Of a DNA stretch of 64,000 nt, positions 58,754 to 64,000 are shown one piece after another; the first letter of the stretch is position 1, and each line of letters opens with the position of its first letter. Position numbers and translations under genes: made by a program. Origin of the DNA: Hericium rajendrae (taxonomy: Eukaryota; Basidiomycota; Agaricomycetes; Russulales; Hericiaceae); contig CM065885.1 of NCBI GenBank assembly GCA_033439255.1, positions 2,480,001-2,544,000 of the forward strand, written 5' to 3'. The notes beneath the pieces were generated by a model that was not told the origin of the DNA, made no database searches, and worked only from the letters and a program-made list of their open reading frames with translations.

Positions 58754-58864
58754 GGCGTCATCGTCAAGTTAGACTCGCCGGACGCAAACCTCTTGGTGTC
58801 GCAGCCGCCCCGCCGGTCGCCGTGCATCCTCGCGAGCCTGGTCGGTGTACTTGACGATGACGCC
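58754..58864. repeat. 111-bp foldback unit 2
   Basis: Same arms and same total length as the unit at 56995-57105, with a different interior. Immediate flanks ('gacgct' left, 'ctcgg' right) are shared by both units, so they spread as part of a larger repeat. Confidence 0.85.
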
Positions 58865-59682
58865 CTCGGATCGCGATCGAGGTTTCTGCGAAACGAGCAC
58901 GCCGGCGGCCAACGTAAGGCGCGGGTGGCCGAGGGAGCTGGCGGAATGACGCCTCGCCGGTAATTCGTCTACTTGACGACGACGCCCTTGCGTCGCGCTC
59001 GCATGTTGAGATCCTGAAAGTGGCGGGACGGGCGGTCGAAGCACGTAGCAGGGAAGGAGGATAACTATGAAAACATGCATGGTAAGCACGTTGCGATTTC
59101 GTTAATGGCAGCGCAACTCACCGGCCGCACAAGCCAGCGACATCAACGGCCGCGTCACGTCTACTTGACGATGACGTCCTCGGGGCGTGATGGAGGTGTG
59201 AGGGATAGGATGGCGGAAAGCGGCGCAATAGCAATGTAGGCGGGCTTCGAAGGACAACGCGTCCGAGTCCGTCCCGCGGGATATGGCTGAAAATGTAATT
59301 GAGTTCGTAACCTTCTGAAGTCAACGGGAACACGTACCAGCCTCCAGCTCCACACCTGAGAGCCGGACGCGATCCCTCGCAGCTTGGACACTGAACGCGG
59401 ATTTGGGTGCCGCAGATCGACCAGAGGCGACAGAATCGTCTACTTGACGATGACGCCCTTGGGTCGCGATGGCGTCGTGAGATCGTAGAACGCGCGGGCT
59501 CGGAGGCTCGAAGCAGACAGGACCCAGCGCGCGCAGTCGACGTCAGGGGAGTCCCGCTGATGGCACCGTGTACATCACGTTGCGAGCCTGCTGGCGGCTG
59601 AGCATTCTGATTGACATGGTGAGTACTTCTTCACCTCGGCCAGTGTTGCTCTAGAGACTCACTTTGCGATGCAGGACAGCTC

Positions 59683-60870
59683 GCGCAGGGCTGCGCCCTG
59701 CGCTCGCAGGCAACGTCAGCGGAAGCCCGCTGACATAGACTTCGTAGGCTTGTCGTTCGAGCACGCTCGCCGCTCGGCGCGGGCCTTGAAACCTCAGAAA
59801 TTTAGCCGAAAATTCCTGCTTTCTGAGAACCTCGGTGAGTCCGAATTCGTCTCGGCTAATCGTAAGTCGGAACGACTTACCAGGACACGAAGCTGCGGCA
59901 CACACGTCTGAAGGGGACTCCGCCCCCTCCAAGCGGGAGGCGAGCGTCGGTCGGATGCTGAAGACGAAGTCTTCGTCCTCCGGGCGTGAATGCCGCTCGC
60001 CGCGGGGCGTCAACTTCTGGAAAAGCGCAATGAATGGCAGGTAAGCTTGAGTAATTCTCGAGCAAACCAGCTATAGAGACATACCTACCTCAAGAGCCTT
60101 TGACTGTGTACCTCGACGACCTGAGAGCGCAACGTAGAAGGCAAAAAGTGTCGCCGGGCTGCGCCCGGCTCCAGCGCGCAGCGTCAGCATCGACGAATGG
60201 TCGATGCTGACTTCGAGTCCTTGTTCTATAGATGCGGTCGCCGCTGCCGCGGGGTACTGGATCCTGGAAAAATGGTGCCTCAAAATGAACATCTTGAGGG
60301 CTTGGTGAGTCTTAATTTTGCTTGGATAATTTAGCAGCAGAGAACTCACTAAATAACTATGCGCGGATCGCAGAGCACATTTGGAGCGCGACGGACATTA
60401 CTTCAAAAGCGCCAGGCAGAAAGCGAAAGCTGTCGCCGGGCTGCGCCCGGCTCCAGCGCGCGGCGTCAGCATTGACGAACCCTCAATGTTGACTTCGAAG
60501 TCTTGCTCTACGGGAGTGCTCGCCGCTGTCGCGGGGCTCTGGATCTTGGGAAATTGGCGTTCAAAAACGAGCATCTTGAGGGTCTGCTGAGTGTGAGTGT
60601 CAATCTCGTTCGGTGAGTCTCAGTGACAGCTCACCCGATGACTTCGTGCGGGCCATACAACGCATCAGCGACGCAGCGCAGACTGTCGCTCGGCTGCGCC
60701 GCTGCAACTTCCGCACGATTCGGCACCCAAGTGATTTGATTGCCGTGCCTACGACAACACCGACAGATTGCCATCGTCTCCGCATTCCCCGTTCCCCGCT
60801 CGCCGCGGGGCTGAAATCCCAGGACTTCGGGACGAAGAAAGCTGCAACTCGGCCTTCAACCCTGTCCCAC
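59683..60870 (+). repeat. Five hairpin-bearing modules separated by intron-like segments
   Basis: Modules start near 59683, 59910, 60151, 60433 and 60680. The first four carry a G/C-rich hairpin: GCGCAGGG/CCCTGCGC at 59683-59703, GGGG/CCCC in the second, GCCGGG/CCCGGC at 60153 and 60435. Each of these also has a second hairpin: GTCAGCGG/CCGCTGAC at 59715-59734; GACGAAG/CTTCGTC in the second; GTCAGCATCGAC/GTCGATGCTGAC at 60183-60211; GTCAGCATTGA/TCAATGTTGAC at 60465-60493. All five have a following 'ctcgccg..gcgg' or similar element. Modules 3 and 4 are close copies 282 bp apart; module 5 is degenerate. No reading frame crosses the array convincingly. Confidence 0.75.
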
Positions 60871-60889
60871 TGATGTAAGTCTATCGTGC

Positions 60890-61682
60890 TCAATCCAGTC
60901 TAATGAGAATGCATACCAGGTAAATCCTCTATCCATCTATCCCCACCCGACCTTCGTACAGCTATCTGTGCTGCGGCGGGCCACGACATCTCGCAACAGC
61001 ACCGAAATCTTTGAATCGGGCCATCAGGCTTTGGAGATGGACTAACCGCAGCAGTCAAATAAGCGTGCAAGGCCGCGGAAATTAAAACGAGGACATACGG
61101 TAACCAAGCGAGGACCACACGTGCGCGACCAGTAAGGCCACAACCCGTCGTGATCCACTACGACGTCTCCGACAGCGCGCAGCGCCTGCCCATTGATCGG
61201 CGACATTCTGCTCGCCGCTCGCTGCAGCGCCGGGTCCAGTGGGGCCGGGAACTAAAGCGCGAGCGGCTGGGGATTGTCACGATCGGAGGCAGGCACTAGA
61301 CGTATGGCCAGCGACGAACGCGCTGTGTTGTCCATACTATCGACAACAACGAATGGAACGAAATCTATCCTAAAGCAAGGTGAGTACAAAAATTGAGATG
61401 GTGGACAGAAACCACTTACGAGCTCTTGAGCATGTTCAGACGAGCAAGAATACCGAAGCAAGTGGCAAGGGGAAGGGGAAGGGAAAAAGGAAGGGATATT
61501 CATAGAAATGCAAGCAGCCTTTATGCAATCGCGAGGACGGGCAAATGCCACCTTCCCTCTGTGTCCAATCTTCCGGTGCTCCGTGAGTTTATCCTTGTGC
61601 CTCTTACGTTCTGCACGACACCTCTCCTGTCACACGGCATTAGCACAGCAGCAGTAATATTTGAACCGGTCTGTCCATGTAT
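60890..61682. other. Downstream flank of the module array
   Basis: One more intron-like segment begins at 61380 ('gtgagtac' ... 'cacttacgag'). Otherwise no gene or repeat is seen. Confidence 0.4.
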
Positions 61683-62254
61683 CTAATCCATGTCGTCTGA
61701 ATCCTCCACCAATCGGTCAGATTTTGAATACCGTATCCGTTTCCTGCGGCGTCCGGCCTGCCCCTTCTGCAGGTAAGGCCGCAGCTCTCCTGCATCGATG
61801 CGCTGTGGTTTTGGTTGTGACGGTTGCCCGTTAGTGCTGCCCGACGTCTGATATCGATCTCGCCGCTCAAGTACCTCGGTTTCCGAGAGCGGACGGAAGT
61901 ACGTGTGACCGAGCTCCCAAGCCTGGATGACACGCTCGAGAGACTTCTTACGGAGACTTTTCTGCTTGCTGAGATCCCCGAAAAGCACGCCGTCACCATC
62001 TGGCCCTGGCTCCGGCCATCCTTCAACATCAACATGATACCGATCTACAACCTCATCTCCGTAACGTGCCCAAGACATCTTCGCTTCCGGATCCCCGGTC
62101 ACACGCACTGGAAAGGAATGGTGAGAATTCAAATCAAATTTGACTGCAACAAGATGAAGTCAATCTCGTACCCAAGTCGGCCTGGATCAGTGCACGGAGC
62201 TTCCCGCGGAGCTTATTTACCGGACGTGGCCGGGGCTTTGCCGCTAAGAACCAT
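61683..62254 (-). CDS. Conserved-looking hypothetical protein, 164 residues
   Basis: Two exons (62254-62221 and 62143-61683) with a 77-nt GT...AG intron join in phase. Visible text: 'SVKFDLNSHHSFPVRVTGDP', 'EAKMSWARYGDEVVDRYHVD', 'VEGWPEPGPDGDGVLFGDLS' and 'SLERVIQAWELGHTYFRPLS', followed by a basic stretch ('KGQAGRRRKRIRYSKSDR') that could be a nuclear localisation signal and an acidic end. The 'VEGWP' and 'LSKQKSL...W' pattern is reminiscent of small agaricomycete proteins of unknown function. I cannot name the family. It stands alone at the edge of the repeat array. Confidence 0.6.
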
Positions 62255-64000
62255 TCCAATCTGTTAGTTAGCCGATGATGCTGATGCACGACAGACAGGA
62301 TGACTTACGGCGACATCTTTGCTTGGTCCGTTTGTGACCTCGAAGATCATTGGATGACTCTTGAAGCATACTGACTGAATGCTCTGTCCGTCTCATGCTG
62401 CTGCCTCTTAAATACTGCAAGGCCGACTTAAGATATTCCTCAAAACTCAAATTCAACTCAACTCAACTGTCTGTCACATTCACCGGTATACAACCCGATC
62501 ATAATTTAAGTGTCTGATGAATAAGTGATTCACACGATTATTTCCGCATCTGTTGCCTGGAGACACAGCCGATGCAAGAGGACTTCGAATTCTTATGGCA
62601 TCATAGAGTTCAGATTCTGCTGCGGTGGATGATCTCAGATGGCATGTTGAGCAAGAAACATAACAGGGCATGCAAGGGTCTTGTTTCAGGGTAAATTGTT
62701 TCAACAGATCACGCAACGGACTCAGATAGAATGCTTGTGGCCACCGAATCACACGACGGCTCCAAATGTGCTAAGCGCTGCTGCGCGTTATGTTCTATGA
62801 GCGGGTTTCAGTTTGCGGGCTAACAGATTGGCAGAATAAGCAACCGTTCACCTTCACGTAAATGGAAGAAGCGGAAGGACTTACCGAGTCGAGCACCATG
62901 TAGATTCGTAGGTGGTCAGACTTCGCATGATCCGCGAGCGAGATTGGCCACAGCGATACGATGAGGCTCACTGTCTGCTACCCTGTTCTGTTGAGTCAGC
63001 TTACAAGCCAAGCCCGAGGCTCGATTCTTATCACACCACCTTTGCGATCATAGCTACGGCACAACGGCCGCTAAACAGAATCCAGCAGCTCCGAAATGAG
63101 GGAATGAATGGCCTTAAATTTTTGCCGGGTAAGTATGCCGTCCCTGCTCCAAAGTCGGTACATACAGTGCAAATTAGCGACAAGATCTTGTGGTCGCTCA
63201 GGATGGTGCGGTGAGATCGGACGGGCCGCCCACTAGTGTCCAGATGGGCTTAGCGGCAGATATATTAGTTCTCCCATGCATACCTGATCTGTTGGCGATA
63301 CGAAGATGCCTTATGCGACGCAGCGACTTACGAGATGTTCATGCATTGCGTCGTCGTGAAGGGAGGTAGGTAGGTTTGTTGTGTGGGATCTGGCTGGCGA
63401 AAGTACATTCTAGCGAGAATGTGCATCAGAATCCGTAGCTACTGAGACACGAGATTCCTAAACATACGTGCTCGCGCTCATGTCAGAGCTCTTGTTCCGC
63501 TTCTTGGTATCGTTCTGAGCACAGCTCTGATTGTACCGGGCTGGATCGAAAGCCTGATCAGCTGAGAGATAACGATGCAATCCATTTACCATCGGGATTG
63601 CTAGGGAACTGGGCACGCATGCTTGCGATGACAGTGTACATACACAATGGGATGAGATGATGAGATGATGTGCGGGACTTTAGAGATGTCATGCATAGGT
63701 GTGAGCGGGGCGCAAGGTTGAGTGTGACTGTGTGCCGCGGCGATCAGCAAGTCGAGCAATGCGCGTCTACATACACGAACAAATGACAATCCGTCAATCC
63801 ATTTCGAATGTCAAGTTCACTCGCAACAAATCGGAAAATCAACTTGATATTGTCAAAGTGTGCATGATACGAAATCTACTCTGTCTACAGGTAAAGTTGT
63901 ACAAAATTACTCTAAATTAGCTATAGCTACAGTACTAATCAGTCACGACGCCGCTCGATTGTCTTCGCATCCTCGTCGATAAATTCTCAAACCCATCAGC
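62255..64000. other. No supported gene to the window end
   Basis: Only short overlapping open frames without recognisable text. Base composition is ordinary. I saw no repeat, tRNA or transposon signature here. Confidence 0.45.

Larger units (their letters stand above)
56357..59457. repeat. Dispersed array of an 18-bp motif in both orientations
   Basis: The motif GGCGTCATCGTCAAGTTA occurs at 56611, 56995, 57442, 57826, 58304, 58497 (last bases differ) and 58754. Its complement form TACTTGACGATGACGCC occurs at 57089, 58848, 58970 (one change), 59162 (one change) and 59441, with weaker ones at 56357 and 57956. Two forward/reverse pairs, 56995-57105 and 58754-58864, form foldbacks of exactly 111 bp with 16-bp arms. 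Forward copies are usually followed by 'gacgcgccggacgc'. The motifs sit in larger imperfect units of about 400-500 bp (56829, 57245, 57646, 58149). In frame it spells GVIVKL or LDDDALG, but I see no protein family. Confidence 0.85.

Overview
This is nuclear DNA of a basidiomycete fungus, almost certainly an agaricomycete. The calls rest on short spliceosomal introns (about 45-60 nt, GT...AG), DUF6535 membrane proteins, a KDZ transposase next to a TET/JBP-like dioxygenase, and housekeeping genes with fungal gene structures. All exon models were made by hand from splice signals and reading-frame continuity. Family names come from recognised motifs, not from a search.

Accessory half (about 1-34 kb). 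The left edge holds the 5' part of a KDZ transposase and, on the same strand, a complete TET/JBP-like 2OG-Fe(II) dioxygenase. Next come an agaricomycete hypothetical-protein gene with frame lesions (6.1-9.1 kb), a ~113-bp minisatellite (10.45-11.06 kb) and a KDZ C-terminal relic (11.15-12.19 kb). CATAG-rich and GC-rich low-complexity DNA follows. Two DUF6535 paralogues (17.2-20.5 and 25.9-29.4 kb) lie in a segmental duplication, and the second has a 1-nt frameshift. A small cysteine-rich protein gene (33.0 kb, intact) has an inverted, nonsense-mutated copy at 21.5 kb. A GPI-type chitin deacetylase (29.9-32.0 kb) and a 246-bp MITE (32.4-32.7 kb) complete this half.

Housekeeping block (34-55.4 kb). 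In order: Hal2/Met22 bisphosphate nucleotidase (-), Sec13 (+), a stand-alone RNase H-like protein (+), secreted GH29 alpha-L-fucosidase (-), tRNA-Pro (+), nucleolar GTPase Nug1/nucleostemin (-), tRNA-Gly (-), CDK1/Cdc2 (-), GPN-loop GTPase Npa3/GPN1 (-), a tail-anchored FHA coiled-coil protein (+) and a Gti1/Pac2 (WOR1-type) transcription factor (-). Two gene pairs are divergent and share about 0.26-0.28 kb promoters: Hal2/Sec13 and GPN1/FHA.

Right end (56-61.4 kb). This is the strangest part of the window. An 18-bp motif recurs in both orientations, including two 111-bp foldbacks. Five further modules contain hairpins, and in the one directly alignable pair the stem pairing is kept although the bases differ. 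Most modules are separated by plus-strand intron-like segments. A small two-exon gene of unknown function follows at 61.7-62.3 kb, and nothing else could be supported up to 64 kb.
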